Shown: positions 36,247 through 46,762, counted from the first letter of the stretch. The stretch is DNA of 64,000 nt from Rhizobiales bacterium dw_265 (GCA_018449595.1 JAAVUU010000007.1:62001-126000); one strand, 5' to 3'. A program made the numbers and translations. Notes: a model not told the origin generated them from the sequence alone.

Positions 36247-37785
36247 CTAGCGTCGCCCCAACACAAAGGCGCCGAACACTGCAGTAACCAAAAAAGCCAG
36301 AAAAACAAGGTCGCCAAACCGTGCATAGAGCGTGGCGGGCAAAGCGCCGGGAAGCGGGGAATCCACAACGCCCAACTTGTTCAATTCCAGCTTTGTCCGT
36401 ACCCGGCCGTTCCCGTCGATCACGGCGCTGATGCCGGTATTGGCGGCGCGCGCGATGGGCAGGCCCTCCTCGATGGCGCGCACCCGGGCGATCAGGAAAT
36501 GCTGGTGCGGCCCGGCCCAGGGGCCGAACCAGGAATCATCGGTGACGTTAACGAACCAGCCGGGGCGCGGTTCGGCGGGATCGGTGACGGCGTGCGGAAA
36601 GATCACCTCATAGCAGATTAAGGGCGTCATGGCGGGCGCGCCCGACAGCGCGATGACATGGGGATGATCGCCGGCGGCAAAGCCATCGCCCATCGTCAAT
36701 TGGTTGACGCCAATCGCGCGCAACAGCTTCGCCAGGGGCAGATACTCCCCAAACGGCACCAGATGGAACTTGTCGTAGATGTCCGGCAGCGACAGATGGG
36801 GACCGAATACATAAAGGCTGTTGAAGGCGGCGATGCCGGTGGCGCCCACATCCACCCGCGCCGAGCCGGTCATCACGGTCTGGCCGCGCGCCGTGAAAAG
36901 CCCGATCTGGTCCAGCGCCCCGGGCGAGCGGGCGACGGCGAAGCCGGTAGCCGCTTCCGGCCAGATGATGTGCGTGGGCAAGCCGGGCTGAATACTGAGT
37001 TCAACCAGACGCCGCCAGTTGCGCAACATCAGGCCGCGAACATATTTTTCCGCTTGCGGGATATCGGGTTGTACCAGCCGCAGCCTTACACCCCCAATAT
37101 CCTTAACGGGTGTGGCCGCGAGACGGTACACGCCGAAACTCCAGAGCGCGGCGAAAAGCAGCAGCAGTACCACCGGCGTTTTCCAACGCGCCGTGAACAG
37201 TTCCGCCAGTGACGCTCCGAACAGGATTGTCAGGAATGACAAGCCGTAAACACCCATCAGGCTGACCGACTGCAGCACCGCCAGGGACGCGCCCCAACCA
37301 TAGCCTGGCAGGTTCCAGGGAAAGCCGGTCAGGATGTGGCCGCGCAGCCATTCGCACGCCGCCATCGTTACCGCGAAGACAAGAATGCGTGCCGCGCCCG
37401 GCTGCCAGAAATACACCGCCATGCCGCAAGCCAGCGCCCCGAACAGGCCGAGCCCCGCCGTCAGCCCCACCAGCGCGAACGGCATCTGCCAAAGGTGATT
37501 GCCGGGATCGACCAGGAAGGCGTAGCCGATCCAGTGCAGGCCAACCAGGAACTGGCCGAAGCTGAAGGCCCAGCCCGTGGCGGCGGCGGCGCGCACTGGC
37601 CCTGGGCCGGCATCGGCGCCATCCAGCAGCAGCACCAGCACGGCATAGCCCAGCAGCAAGGCAGGAAAGATATTCAAAGGCGCAAAGGCGGTGGCCGATA
37701 TCGCACCGGCCGCGAAGGCCAGCAGCAACCGCCGCCAGCCGGCCAGGCCGCGCAGCCATTCGCCCGTCCGGGTCAGCGCCGTCAT
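36247..37785 (-). CDS. lnt: Apolipoprotein N-acyltransferase
   Basis: 512 residues with several N-terminal membrane helices and a periplasmic nitrilase domain. The catalytic triad is visible: Glu in IIWPEAATGFAV, Lys in YDKFHLVPFGEYLPL and Cys in PLICYEVIFPHAV. Lnt adds the third acyl chain to lipoproteins such as LptE and the DUF3576 protein of this window. The start overlaps the end of the corC-type gene by four bases. Confidence 0.96.
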   Translation of the reverse strand: MTALTRTGEWLRGLAGWRRLLLAFAAGAISATAFAPLNIFPALLLGYAVLVLLLDGADAGPGPVRAAAATGWAFSFGQFLVGLHWIGYAFLVDPGNHLWQMPFALVGLTAGLGLFGALACGMAVYFWQPGAARILVFAVTMAACEWLRGHILTGFPWNLPGYGWGASLAVLQSVSLMGVYGLSFLTILFGASLAELFTARWKTPVVLLLLFAALWSFGVYRLAATPVKDIGGVRLRLVQPDIPQAEKYVRGLMLRNWRRLVELSIQPGLPTHIIWPEAATGFAVARSPGALDQIGLFTARGQTVMTGSARVDVGATGIAAFNSLYVFGPHLSLPDIYDKFHLVPFGEYLPLAKLLRAIGVNQLTMGDGFAAGDHPHVIALSGAPAMTPLICYEVIFPHAVTDPAEPRPGWFVNVTDDSWFGPWAGPHQHFLIARVRAIEEGLPIARAANTGISAVIDGNGRVRTKLELNKLGVVDSPLPGALPATLYARFGDLVFLAFLVTAVFGAFVLGRR

Positions 37786-38654
37786 TTGGCCGCGTCAGCC
37801 AGCGGCGGCAGGATGATGCGCAACTTGCGCACCCGGCGCGGATCGGCCTCCAGCACCTGGAACTCCGCGCCATTGGGGTGAACGACGATCTCCCCGCGCT
37901 GCGGCACCCGCCCCAGCAGCGAGGTCACCAACCCGCCCAGGCTGTCTATGTCCTGTTCGCCATCGGCGACCAGCAGGTCGCGCCCGGTCTGTTCGCGGAA
38001 ATCGTCGAGTTCCATGCGCGCATCGGCGATGAAGCCGTCGCCATCGGGCTTGATGACGGCGGGCGCCTCGTCATGCTCGTCGGCAATGTCGCCCACGATC
38101 TCCTCGATGATATCCTCGATCGAGACCAGCCCGTCGGTGCCGCCATATTCGTCGATCACCAGCGCCAGATGGGTGTGGCTGGCCTGCATCTTCAGCATCA
38201 GGTCCAGCGCCCGCATCGAGGGCGGCGCGAACAGGATGGGGCGGATCAGGGCCGTCATCTGGGCCTGGGGCGACAGGCAATAGGCACCGTCGGGTTCGGG
38301 CTCCAGCAGACCCAGCACATCCTTCACATGAATCAGGCCGGTGGGATCGTCCAGGGTTTCGGCAAAAACCGGCAGGCGGGAATGCTGGGCTTCGCGAAAC
38401 ACCTTCAGCAGGTCGGCCAGGCCGGTGCCCTGTTCCACCGCGATGATCTCGGCGCGCGGCACCATGACATCGGCCACCTTCAACTCGCCGAACCGCAGCA
38501 GGTTGCCCAGCATGATCCGTTCCTGCGCTTCCAGCGCGGGGGACTCGCGTTCGCTTTCCTCGATCACCTCTTCCAGGCTTTCGCGGATGGCGGCGGCATC
38601 GGCGTCCTGGCCGGTAAGTTTCTGCAGCAGGCGGCGGATGGGGTGGTCGCTCAC
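37782..38654 (-). CDS. CorC/HlyC-type CBS-domain protein
   Basis: 290 residues from a GTG that overlaps the ybeY stop (GTGA). No membrane domain. Two CBS motifs (KVADVMVPRAEIIAVEQ; ILFAPPSMRALDLMLKM) are followed by a transporter-associated C-terminal domain (DGFIADARMELDDFREQTG; HPNGAEFQVLEADPRRVR). The family is linked to magnesium/cobalt efflux and to ribosome-associated YbeY; ybeZ-ybeY-ybeX-lnt is a conserved order, and this is the ybeX position. Confidence 0.92.
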   Translation of the reverse strand: MSDHPIRRLLQKLTGQDADAAAIRESLEEVIEESERESPALEAQERIMLGNLLRFGELKVADVMVPRAEIIAVEQGTGLADLLKVFREAQHSRLPVFAETLDDPTGLIHVKDVLGLLEPEPDGAYCLSPQAQMTALIRPILFAPPSMRALDLMLKMQASHTHLALVIDEYGGTDGLVSIEDIIEEIVGDIADEHDEAPAVIKPDGDGFIADARMELDDFREQTGRDLLVADGEQDIDSLGGLVTSLLGRVPQRGEIVVHPNGAEFQVLEADPRRVRKLRIILPPLADAAK

Positions 38655-39219
38655 TTTGCCCCCTCCGGCCTTCGCACGCCCCGCGCGCTTGCGCGCGAAT
38701 AATTCAGGGGCGCTTCGCGCCCAGGCGTGCTACGGCCACCTCCCCCATGCAAGCGCGCTACCGCGCGCGCGGGGGAGGACGATACCGGCGCATAAGGATC
38801 GGCGATGCCCAGCCGCTTGAGGATCTTCACTTCCAGCGGCTCCATCACCCTGGCGTCGGCGTCGGTTTCGTGGTCATGGCCCGCCAGATGCAACACGCCA
38901 TGCACCGTGAGGTGGACGGCATGATCGGCCAGTCGCTTGTCCGCCGCCAGGGCTTCCTTTTTGGTCACGCCATAGGCGATGGCGATGTCGCCCGCATATC
39001 CCGTTTCGCCGGCAGGAAAAGACAGGACGTTGGTCGGCTTGTTCTTGCCGCGGAAGTCACGGTTCAGCCGTTTCAGCCGTGCATCATCGGCCAGCAGCAC
39101 AGTGAACCCGCCGCGCAGCTTCGCCGCCTTGCGTGCCGCTTCCGCCGCTTGTTCCAACCGTGCCGTCAGCCCGCGATGCCTGCGCCAGGCCGGGTCTTCG
39201 ACCACCAGTTCGATCCCGC

Positions 39220-39223
<4 letters not shown>
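38651..39223 (-). CDS. ybeY: Endoribonuclease YbeY with repeat-derived C-terminal tail
   Basis: 190 residues. The zinc motif HLTVHGVLHLAGHDHETD (three His) and FRGKNKPTNVLSFPAGE identify YbeY, needed for 16S rRNA 3' maturation. The conserved part ends near ILKRLGIADPYA; the remaining about 42 residues, rich in Arg, Gly and Pro, are encoded by a family B palindromic repeat that runs to the stop. The stop remains coupled to the next gene. Whether the tail affects activity is unknown. Confidence 0.93.
38659..38778. repeat. Family B palindromic repeat inside ybeY
   Basis: On the minus strand a hairpin CCTCCCCC...GGGGGAGG is followed by GGTGGCCGTAGCA, an extra palindromic insert around GCGCGCAAGCGCGC, and GCGAAGGCCGGAGGGGG. 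The framing blocks match the copy in lptE. It adds about 42 codons to ybeY without a frameshift. Confidence 0.8.
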
Positions 39224-40154
<931 letters not shown>

Positions 40155-40158
<4 letters not shown>

Positions 40159-41453
40159 GCCAGCACTCCATGCAGGCTGTTGGCGGTGCGGCGGGTGACG
40201 CGCACATCCGCCACCTGGCCCACCAGTTCGCCGCGCGCCGTAACATGCACCGGCTGCAGATAGGGCGTGCGGCCCATGATCTGGCCGGCATCGCGCGCCG
40301 GCTTTTCGAACAGCACCGGCACGATCCTGCCGATCTGGGAATCGTCGAAGGCATATTGCTGGGCCAGAAGCAGCTTCTGCAGCACGTCCAGCCGCGCTGC
40401 TTTCACGTCTTCGGGAATCTGCTTGCGCAAGGTCGAAGCCGGTGTTCCGGGGCGTTTGGAATATTTGAAGGAGAAGGCGGTGGCATAGCCGATGTCACGC
40501 ACCAGCCGCACCGTGGCGTCGAAATCGGCATCGCTTTCGCCGGGAAAGCCGACAATGAAATCCGAGGTCATGGCGATGTCGGGCCGCTGCTGCCGGATGC
40601 GGTCCACCAGGCGGCGATAATCGTCGGCCTTGTGCTGACGGTTCATCGCCTCCAGCACGGCATCCGAACCCGACTGCACCGGCAGATGCAGATAGGGCAT
40701 CAGCTTGGGATTGTCCCGATGCGCCAGGATAAGATCGTCACCCATGTCGCGGGGATGGCTGGTGGTGTAGCGGATGCGGGCCACGCCTTCGATTTCGGCG
40801 ATTGCCTCACACAGTTTCGCCAAAGACCAGCCGTCGCCGTCATAGGCGTTGACGTTCTGGCCCAGCAGCACGATCTCCCGCGCGCCTTTATCAGCCAGTT
40901 GGCGCGCTTCCGCCAGAATGGCCTGGGGCGGGCGGGACTGTTCCGAGCCGCGCGTGTAAGGCACCACACAGAAGGTGCAGAACTTGTCGCAGCCTTCCTG
41001 CACCGTCAGGAAGGCGCTGACGCCGCTGCTGCTGGGCGCGGGGATGGAATCGAATTTCTCCAGCGCCGGGAAATCGGTTTCCAGCGCAGCGCCAGACTGG
41101 CGCGCGGTGCGGGCGATCATCTCCGGCAGACGGTGATAGGATTGCGGCCCCACCACCAGGTCCACCGCCGGCTGGCGCGCCACGATCTCGGCGCCCTCGG
41201 CCTGGGCGACGCAGCCCGCCACCGCGATCAGCATGCCGGAGTTTTCACGCTTGAGCTGCTTCAAGCGGCCCAGTTCGGAATAGACCTTCTCGGCGGCCTT
41301 TTCGCGGATATGGCAGGTGTTGAGGATCACCAGGTCGGCGCCCTCGGGCACGTCGGTCGCGGCATAGCCCAGCGGCGCCAGCAGATCCGCCATCTTGGCG
41401 GAGTCGTAGGCGTTCATCTGGCAGCCGTAGGTCTTGACGAAAAGCTTCTTCAT
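40155..41453 (-). CDS. miaB: tRNA-2-methylthio-N6-dimethylallyladenosine synthase MiaB
   Basis: 432 residues. N-terminal cluster Cys residues begin in [15 protein letters not shown], the radical-SAM motif CxxxCxxC is in [17 protein letters not shown], and a C-terminal TRAM domain ends the protein. It adds the methylthio group to i6A37 of tRNAs. First gene of the miaB-ybeZ-ybeY run; the plsC gene is 15 bases upstream. Confidence 0.97.
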
Positions 41454-41468
41454 GCCAGGCCGGATTTA

Positions 41469-42248
41469 TCAGGCGCGACCGGCGAGTGCCAGCGCTTGTC
41501 CCTGCCGCACCAGCGATTCCGCCCGTTTTGCCAGGCTTTTGCGGTCCATTTGGTCCAGGCTTAGGGGGGCATGGAACTGCACCACCACATCCAGCGGCCC
41601 CGCCAGCAGCGCCTCCCACAGATGCGGCACCATCTCCATGTCGCCATACCAGGCAAACAAAGGCCGGTTTTCCCGCCCCATCGGCAGGCCGTGCAGGCCG
41701 GTATAAGCCACCGAAACCGGCTGCACCTTGACATGCTGGCCGTTCGCCAGCCGGGCCTCGGCGGCGCCGAACAGCGCGCTCTTGAAGGGCAAGACCGTGT
41801 TGCCGTCATGGCTGGTGCCTTCAGGAAACAGCACCAGCGCATCGCCTTGCAGCAACCGTTCCTGGATGGCGTCGCGGACATCGCCGGTCCTGGCACGGCT
41901 GGCGCGTTCGACAAAGACGGTGCGCTGCAGCCGCGCCAGGGTGCCGAACAGCGGCCAGCGCGCGATCTCGGCCTTGGCGACAAAGGAGATGGGGGCCGCC
42001 GCCGAGAAGATGATGATGTCGGCCCAGCTGGTATGGTTGGCGACCATCAGCACGCCCTGGCCGGTCACCGGCTTGCCCACCAAGGTAAGGCGGACGCCGA
42101 AGATCCGCGCCACCCAGCGGTGATACCAGTGCGGGAAGCTGCGCGCGGCGGGGCTGCGCAGCTTTATCAGCAGCCACTGCACCGGCATCAGGGGCAGCGT
42201 GAAAAGCAGGAATGCCGCGATGATGGCGACCGCGCGAAGCCGTGGCAT
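41469..42248 (-). CDS. plsC: 1-acyl-sn-glycerol-3-phosphate acyltransferase family protein
   Basis: 259 residues. An N-terminal membrane helix is followed by the acyltransferase motifs VANHTSWADIIIF (HX4D), FVERASRAR and LFPEGTSHDGNTVLPFKS. It acylates lysophosphatidate in phospholipid synthesis, or is one of its paralogs (an ornithine-lipid OlsA type cannot be ruled out). Located between fur and miaB in the usual alphaproteobacterial order. Confidence 0.88.
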   Translation of the reverse strand: MPRLRAVAIIAAFLLFTLPLMPVQWLLIKLRSPAARSFPHWYHRWVARIFGVRLTLVGKPVTGQGVLMVANHTSWADIIIFSAAAPISFVAKAEIARWPLFGTLARLQRTVFVERASRARTGDVRDAIQERLLQGDALVLFPEGTSHDGNTVLPFKSALFGAAEARLANGQHVKVQPVSVAYTGLHGLPMGRENRPLFAWYGDMEMVPHLWEALLAGPLDVVVQFHAPLSLDQMDRKSLAKRAESLVRQGQALALAGRA

Positions 42249-42260
42249 TACGACTTCATC

Positions 42261-42683
42261 TTATGACGTCGGGGGCTTGCGGTTCTTTGGAACGCCATAA
42301 AGTTCCAGCCGGTGGTCGATCAGTTCAAAGCCCAGCTCTTCCGCCACCCGGCGTTGCAGCTTTTCGATCTCCTCGTTGCGGAACTCGATCACGCTGCCGG
42401 TCGCCACATCTATCAGGTGATCGTGATGGGATTCCGGCACTTCCTCATAGCGCGAGCGGCCGTCGCGGAAGTCGTGGCGTTCCAGGATGCCGGCGTCCTC
42501 GAACAGCTTGACGGTGCGATAGACGGTGGCGATGGAGATATGCGGGTCAATCGCGCTGGCGCGGCGATAAAGCTCCTCCGCATCGGGATGGTCGGCGGCG
42601 TCCGATAGCACCCGCGCGATCACGCGGCGCTGGTCGGTCATGCGCAGGCCTTTGTCTACACAAAGCTTTTCGATACGGGTCAC
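42261..42683 (-). CDS. fur: Fur/Mur family metal-responsive regulator without CxxC sites
   Basis: 140 residues. The winged helix contains TDQRRVIARVLSDAADHPDA and HISIATVYRTVKLFEDAG; the metal region reads EVPESHHDHLIDVATGSVIEF. The position after HHDHLI where many Fur proteins carry Cys is Asp, and there is only one Cys in the whole protein, near the N-terminus. This is the usual state of alphaproteobacterial Fur/Mur, which lacks the structural zinc cysteines and may respond to manganese or iron. Confidence 0.9.
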   Translation of the reverse strand: MTRIEKLCVDKGLRMTDQRRVIARVLSDAADHPDAEELYRRASAIDPHISIATVYRTVKLFEDAGILERHDFRDGRSRYEEVPESHHDHLIDVATGSVIEFRNEEIEKLQRRVAEELGFELIDHRLELYGVPKNRKPPTS

Positions 42684-42715
42684 GGAAAATTCCCGGGAGC
42701 GGAAGGGCTGTCAGC

Positions 42716-43192
42716 CTAGGCGAATTTCGCGGGCAGCGAAAGCCTGAGCACCAGCGCATCCCCGCTCCCGGAATTACCGGAATCGGAGCCGTAATAGCCC
42801 TTGCGATCGCCGACCTTGGTGAAACCGAGCCCGGCGTACAAGGCCAGGGCGGCCGGATTTTCGGTCCCCACTTCCAGGAACATCGCATCCGAGCCTGCGT
42901 CCCGTGCCCTTTTTATGGCAGCCTGCAACAAGGCGCGCCCAAGTCCGCGGCCACGGGCCTCGGGGCGCACCGCCAAGGTGAGAATTTCCGCTTCGCCGCC
43001 CGCCGCGCGCGCCAGCACAAAGCCATCGCCATGGGCATAGGCAAAAGTGCCCGGCGTCACCAGCAGCGCGCTGATCGCGGCGGCATCCCAGGGGTCGGGA
43101 AAACAGACGGCATGCAGCGCCGCCAACTCATGGGTGCCCGCGACGGGATTGAAGGCTGAGATTTCAAACAGGCTCTTTTTTTCTGGTCGCAC
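42716..43192 (-). CDS. rimI: Ribosomal-protein-alanine N-acetyltransferase
   Basis: 158 residues from a GTG at 43192. The GNAT acetyl-CoA loop is LTLAVRPEARGRGLGRALLQ and the C-terminal strand LEVGTENPAALALYAGLGF is typical of RimI. It is linked to tsaB as in many bacteria. The GTG and the first codons (VRPEKKS) lie in a family C repeat whose other end supplies the tsaB stop, so the native N-terminus may have been rewritten; no good ribosome site precedes the GTG. Confidence 0.9.
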   Translation of the reverse strand: MRPEKKSLFEISAFNPVAGTHELAALHAVCFPDPWDAAAISALLVTPGTFAYAHGDGFVLARAAGGEAEILTLAVRPEARGRGLGRALLQAAIKRARDAGSDAMFLEVGTENPAALALYAGLGFTKVGDRKGYYGSDSGNSGSGDALVLRLSLPAKFA

Positions 43193-43230
43193 GGCCTACG
43201 CCTTCGCTTCACTGGGCTGGCCGATGCTCC
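43184..43230. repeat. Family C dispersed repeat, copy C2 (tsaB end / rimI start)
   Basis: Runs from TGGTCGCACGGCCTACG to GGCCGATGCTCC. It aligns to the 56690-56736 copy (opposite strand) over 47 bases with six mismatches by eye. It encodes the last residues of TsaB ([10 protein letters not shown]), the TsaB stop, and the start codon plus two codons of RimI. Confidence 0.75.
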
Positions 43231-43864
43231 TGCCCCCCGGCAGTTTGGCGTCGGGGGCCCGCAGATACAGCGGTCCCGGCGCTTCGCGCGTCGCCGGGCG
43301 CCGCGACGCCAGCCGCGCCACCCACAAGGCATCGGGCTGGCGGACGCTGGACAACGTGAAGCCCAGCGTCTCTTGCGCCGTTGCCGCGCCGGTGCCGGCC
43401 AGGGCGCAGGGGCCGAAGGCGCGGATGCGCGCGATGGCCTCCGCGAAAGCCGTCACCATCGGCTGCTGCACAATTTCGTCTCCGTCCCGCAGCAGAAGAT
43501 AGGCTTCGTCGCGGCGCGCGTCATGGATGACGGCGGCTTTGGACAATCCGGTTTCCTCCCGCGCGGCGGCGGCGATGGCCTCCAGGGTGGTGATGCCGGT
43601 CAGCGGAATTTTCAGCGCCAGACGAAGCCCGCGCATGAAGGCCAGCCCGACCCGCTGGCCGGTGAAAGTGCCCGGGCCGGTGGTGACGGCCAGGCGGTCC
43701 AGCGTAGAAAATTCCACCCCCGCCATGGCTTCTTGCACCATCGGGGCCAGCCGTTCGGCATGGCCCCGGTCCATGGCTTCAAAGATGTGGGCAACGACCC
43801 GCCCACCGTCGAGCAGCGCGACAGAGCATCCGCCCAGCGCGGTATCGACAGCCAGCAGGGTCAC
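43196..43864 (-). CDS. tsaB: tRNA threonylcarbamoyladenosine biosynthesis protein TsaB
   Basis: 222 residues from a GTG overlapping the upstream stop (GTGA). It starts [19 protein letters not shown] and contains [20 protein letters not shown], typical of TsaB, the inactive TsaD paralog that scaffolds the t6A complex. The C-terminal [10 protein letters not shown] is written by a family C repeat. tsaD is at 14.5 kb. Confidence 0.94.
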   Translation of the reverse strand: MTLLAVDTALGGCSVALLDGGRVVAHIFEAMDRGHAERLAPMVQEAMAGVEFSTLDRLAVTTGPGTFTGQRVGLAFMRGLRLALKIPLTGITTLEAIAAAAREETGLSKAAVIHDARRDEAYLLLRDGDEIVQQPMVTAFAEAIARIRAFGPCALAGTGAATAQETLGFTLSSVRQPDALWVARLASRRPATREAPGPLYLRAPDAKLPGGRSIGQPSEAKA

Positions 43865-44463
43865 AGAATCTTGCAGGCTTCGTCGAAGCTGAGGCGCGGA
43901 TTGCGCGGAAACACGCCCGCCGGATCGCCATAGCCGATGCTGCAGAGGAAGTTGGATTTGATGGCGGTGCCGGCGAAGAATTCCTGGTCCACGCCGGCAT
44001 TGTCGAAGCCCGACATGGGGCCGCAGTCCAGCCCCAGTGCCCGCGCCGCGATGATGAAATACGCGCCCTGCAGGCTGGAGTTGCGCAAGCCCATGGTGTT
44101 CAGCAATTCGGTCTTGCCGGTCAGCCCGTCCTTCAGCTTGGGCTGGTGGGGAAACAGCCTGGGCAGGGTCTCGGGGAAATCCAGGTCATAGCCGATGATG
44201 GCGGTGGCGGGCGCCGCCGCCACCTTATCGACATTGCCGGGGCTGAGATGCGGCTTCAGCCGCGCCTTGGCTTCCGGCGTGGTGACAAAGTAGAGCCGCG
44301 CCGGGGTGGAATTGGCCGCCGTCGGCCCCCAGCGCATCAGGTCATAGATCGCCATCAGCATGGCGTTGCTGACCGGCTTGTCCTGCCACTTGTTCTGGGT
44401 GCGGGCGCTGCGGAACAGCGTGTCCAGGTCGGTGTCGCTGATGGCGTGATGCGGCTCGGACAT
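43861..44463 (-). CDS. Malonic semialdehyde reductase (RutE/HadB-like nitroreductase family)
   Basis: 200 residues from the ATG at 44463. The FMN-binding pattern is [17 protein letters not shown] at the start, [33 protein letters not shown] and [20 protein letters not shown]. It is very like the RutE subgroup, which reduces malonic semialdehyde, though no rut genes are near. Starts two bases after the nfu stop and overlaps tsaB. Confidence 0.85.
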   Translation of the reverse strand: MSEPHHAISDTDLDTLFRSARTQNKWQDKPVSNAMLMAIYDLMRWGPTAANSTPARLYFVTTPEAKARLKPHLSPGNVDKVAAAPATAIIGYDLDFPETLPRLFPHQPKLKDGLTGKTELLNTMGLRNSSLQGAYFIIAARALGLDCGPMSGFDNAGVDQEFFAGTAIKSNFLCSIGYGDPAGVFPRNPRLSFDEACKIL

Positions 44464-44465
44464 GG

Positions 44466-45023
44466 TCAGACCGCCTCGACCGCGGTCACTTCGGGCACAT
44501 AATGGCGCAGCATGTTCTCGATGCCGTTCTTGAGCGTCATGGTCGAGGACGGACAGCCGGCGCATGAACCCTGCAGGTGCAGCGAGACGATGCCGCTTTC
44601 GCCGTCGAAGCCCCGGAAGATGATGTCGCCGCCATCCTGCGCCACGGCGGGACGCACCCGCGTCTCGATCAGTTCCTTGATCTGGCCGACGATCTCGCTG
44701 TCGGCGTCGCTGAAATGCTCATCCGTTTCCTCCGCGCCGCCTTCCAGCAGCGGATGGCCGTGGGTGAAATGCTCCATCACCGCGCCCAGGATGGCGGGCT
44801 TGAGATGCTTCCAGTCGCCGTCGCGCTTGGTGACCGAAATGAAATCGCTGCCGAAGAACACCCGGCTGACTTCGGGAATGACGAACAGCGCCTTGGCCAG
44901 CGGTGAGCGCCCAGCCGAACCGGCGTCGGGGAAATCGGCCACCCCACCCTCGCCCATCACCTCGCGGCCGGGCAGGAATTTCAGGGTGGCGGGATTGGGG
45001 GTGGATTCGGTCTGGATGAACAT
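44466..45023 (-). CDS. NifU-type iron-sulfur carrier (NFU1-like)
   Basis: 185 residues. An N-terminal Nfu_N domain ([20 protein letters not shown]) is followed by the NifU C-terminal domain with the cluster-binding CAGC in [20 protein letters not shown]. This two-domain form is shared by alphaproteobacteria and mitochondria (NFU1) and delivers 4Fe-4S clusters, for example to lipoyl synthase and MiaB-type enzymes. It heads the long minus-strand block. Confidence 0.94.
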   Translation of the reverse strand: MFIQTESTPNPATLKFLPGREVMGEGGVADFPDAGSAGRSPLAKALFVIPEVSRVFFGSDFISVTKRDGDWKHLKPAILGAVMEHFTHGHPLLEGGAEETDEHFSDADSEIVGQIKELIETRVRPAVAQDGGDIIFRGFDGESGIVSLHLQGSCAGCPSSTMTLKNGIENMLRHYVPEVTAVEAV

Positions 45024-45096
45024 GGCAATCGGCCCGGAAACGCTTCCTTTAAATGAACCCTGAGGCGGCGAGCATCAAGGCTTTGCGAGGATATAC

Positions 45097-45142
45097 TTTT
45101 ACCCGGATGATATTGACGGCTGTATTATACCCGGATAGATAT
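45097..45142 (+). promoter_or_regulatory. Two direct TACCCGGAT-N-ATAT repeats before DUF2239
   Basis: TTTTACCCGGATGATAT and TTATACCCGGATAGATAT lie with their ACCCGG cores 28 bases apart, and the second ends six bases before the start codon of the DUF2239 gene. No Shine-Dalgarno is present. The pair looks like a tandem operator that overlaps the promoter or leader, with a protein binding on nearly the same helix face twice. Confidence 0.5.
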
Positions 45143-45147
45143 CTGGC

Positions 45148-45639
45148 ATGCTCTATGCGGCCTTCTCCGGTTTTGTCCGCCTCGCCTCCGGCTCCCTGCC
45201 CGAAGTCTATGCCGCCTGCCACGAACGGCCGGATGCGCTGATCTTCGACAGCCGAACCGGACGGATGGTGGATATTGACCCCCGCTTTCCGCCCCGCGAC
45301 GACGCGCCCAAGCCCGGCCGCCCCAGGCTGGGCGTGACGGCGCGGGAGGTCACCCTGCTGCCGCGCCACTGGGACTGGCTGGCGACCCGGCCGGGCGGGG
45401 CGTCGGTGGCGCTGCGCAAGCTGGTGGAGGAAGCCAGCCGCAATCCCAAGGCCCGCCAGCGGCAGTTGCGCGATGCCGCCTATCGTTTTGCCACCGTCCT
45501 TGTGGGCGATGCGCCGGGCTATGAGGAGGCGATGCGGGCGCTCTATGCCGGCCAGGGCGAGGACTTCGCCGCCCATATCGAGGCCTGGCCGCCGGATGTG
45601 CGGGCGGAGCTTGAGAAAATGACCGCCGAAGCGTTTTAA
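45148..45639 (+). CDS. DUF2239 family protein
   Basis: 163 residues. Recognised by [37 protein letters not shown] and [18 protein letters not shown]2239 proteins are often regulated stress or metal-linked proteins of unknown function; the [18 protein letters not shown] motif resembles part of a DNA-binding ArdK/MucR-like or YlxR-type fold only vaguely, so no function is given. The transcript appears nearly leaderless behind two operator-like repeats. The end overlaps the convergent DUF1674 gene by four bases. Confidence 0.85.
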   Translation: MLYAAFSGFVRLASGSLPEVYAACHERPDALIFDSRTGRMVDIDPRFPPRDDAPKPGRPRLGVTAREVTLLPRHWDWLATRPGGASVALRKLVEEASRNPKARQRQLRDAAYRFATVLVGDAPGYEEAMRALYAGQGEDFAAHIEAWPPDVRAELEKMTAEAF

Positions 45640-45830
45640 AAGTCGGAGATGATGCCCTTCTTCTCCCAGTCGCCATAGCGCGTGGGTTCGGGGCCTTTGG
45701 GGCCGCCCAATTCCGGCGGCAATTCCAGCTTAACTTCCTTGGCGCGGCGCGCCTCGGCTTCGGCATTGGCGCGGGCGGCGGCCTCGGCGATGCGGGTAGC
45801 GACTGGGTTTTTGGTTTCTTGATCGGCCAT
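45636..45830 (-). CDS. DUF1674 protein (SDHAF4-like succinate dehydrogenase assembly factor)
   Basis: 64 residues. The C-terminal signature [18 protein letters not shown] followed by SDF is the DUF1674/SDHAF4 motif. In mitochondria and alphaproteobacteria it binds flavinylated SdhA during complex II assembly. The N-terminal half is an Ala/Glu/Arg-rich helix. The last Cys of the usual RCSDF ending is replaced (GIISDF). Confidence 0.88.
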   Translation of the reverse strand: MADQETKNPVATRIAEAAARANAEAEARRAKEVKLELPPELGGPKGPEPTRYGDWEKKGIISDF

Positions 45831-45867
45831 GGATCGAGATTACATCTTCCGGGATGGAGAGAAAACG

Positions 45868-46737
45868 ATGAATACCCTGCGTACCGGCATCCTGATGGCG
45901 CTGTTGACCGGCCTGTTCCTGGCGGTGGGCGCGGTGATCGGCGGCGGCACCGGCGTGATGATCGCCTTTGTCCTGGCGCTGGCGACCAACCTGTTCGCCT
46001 ATTGGAATTCCGACAAGGTGCTGCTCTCGATGTACGGCGCGCGCCAAGTGGATGCGGTGAGCGAGCCCGGCCTGTATGGCCTGGTGCAAAGGCTGGCGGC
46101 GGAGGCGAAGCTGCCCATGCCCAAGGTCTATATCACCGAAAATCCGCAGCCCAATGCCTTCGCCACCGGGCGCGATCCCGATCATGCCGCGGTCTGTGTC
46201 ACCACCGGGCTGCTGGCGCAGGTCAACCAGGAAGAACTGGCGGGCGTCCTGGCGCATGAACTGGGGCATGTGAAGCATCGCGATACCCTGACCATGACGA
46301 TGGTGGCGGTGATGGCGGGGGCGATTTCCATGTTGGCCAATATGGCCTTCTTCATGGGCGGCGACCGCCGGAACAATCCGCTGGGGCTGGCGGGCATGCT
46401 GCTGGTGACCCTGCTGGCGCCGGTGGCGGCCATCCTGGTGCAGGCCGCAATCTCACGGTCGCGCGAGTTCGAGGCCGACCGCGCCGGGGCCGAAATCACC
46501 GGCCGGCCGCTGTGGCTGGCCTCGGCACTGGGCCAGATCGAGCGCAGCGCGCGCGGCATCGAAAATTATCCCGCCGACGCCAATCCGGCCACGGCGCACA
46601 TGTTCATCGTCAATCCGTTGCATGGCGGCATCAGCGGGTTGTTCGCCACCCATCCCTCGACCGAGGAACGCATCGCCCGGCTGCGGGCGATGGCAGGGGC
46701 AAACGCTGCGCCAGTCCGCAAGGGGCCTTGGGGTTAA
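45868..46737 (+). CDS. htpX: Membrane zinc metalloprotease HtpX
   Basis: 289 residues from the ATG at 45868, which has GGAGAG upstream; the in-frame ATG at 45829 lacks a ribosome site. Two N-terminal helices, the zinc motif [13 protein letters not shown], two more helices, and the third ligand in [12 protein letters not shown] define HtpX. It degrades misfolded inner-membrane proteins. The rsmB gene follows after 25 bases. Confidence 0.95.
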   Translation: MNTLRTGILMALLTGLFLAVGAVIGGGTGVMIAFVLALATNLFAYWNSDKVLLSMYGARQVDAVSEPGLYGLVQRLAAEAKLPMPKVYITENPQPNAFATGRDPDHAAVCVTTGLLAQVNQEELAGVLAHELGHVKHRDTLTMTMVAVMAGAISMLANMAFFMGGDRRNNPLGLAGMLLVTLLAPVAAILVQAAISRSREFEADRAGAEITGRPLWLASALGQIERSARGIENYPADANPATAHMFIVNPLHGGISGLFATHPSTEERIARLRAMAGANAAPVRKGPWG

Positions 46738-46762
46738 GCGTTCCTTCCTCTAAACACCCGGC

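Noticed and set aside
45829-45868. HtpX start at 45829, giving a second CATG start-codon overlap with the DUF1674 gene
   Set aside because: No ribosome site there, while the ATG at 45868 has GGAGAG at the right distance and begins the first membrane helix properly.
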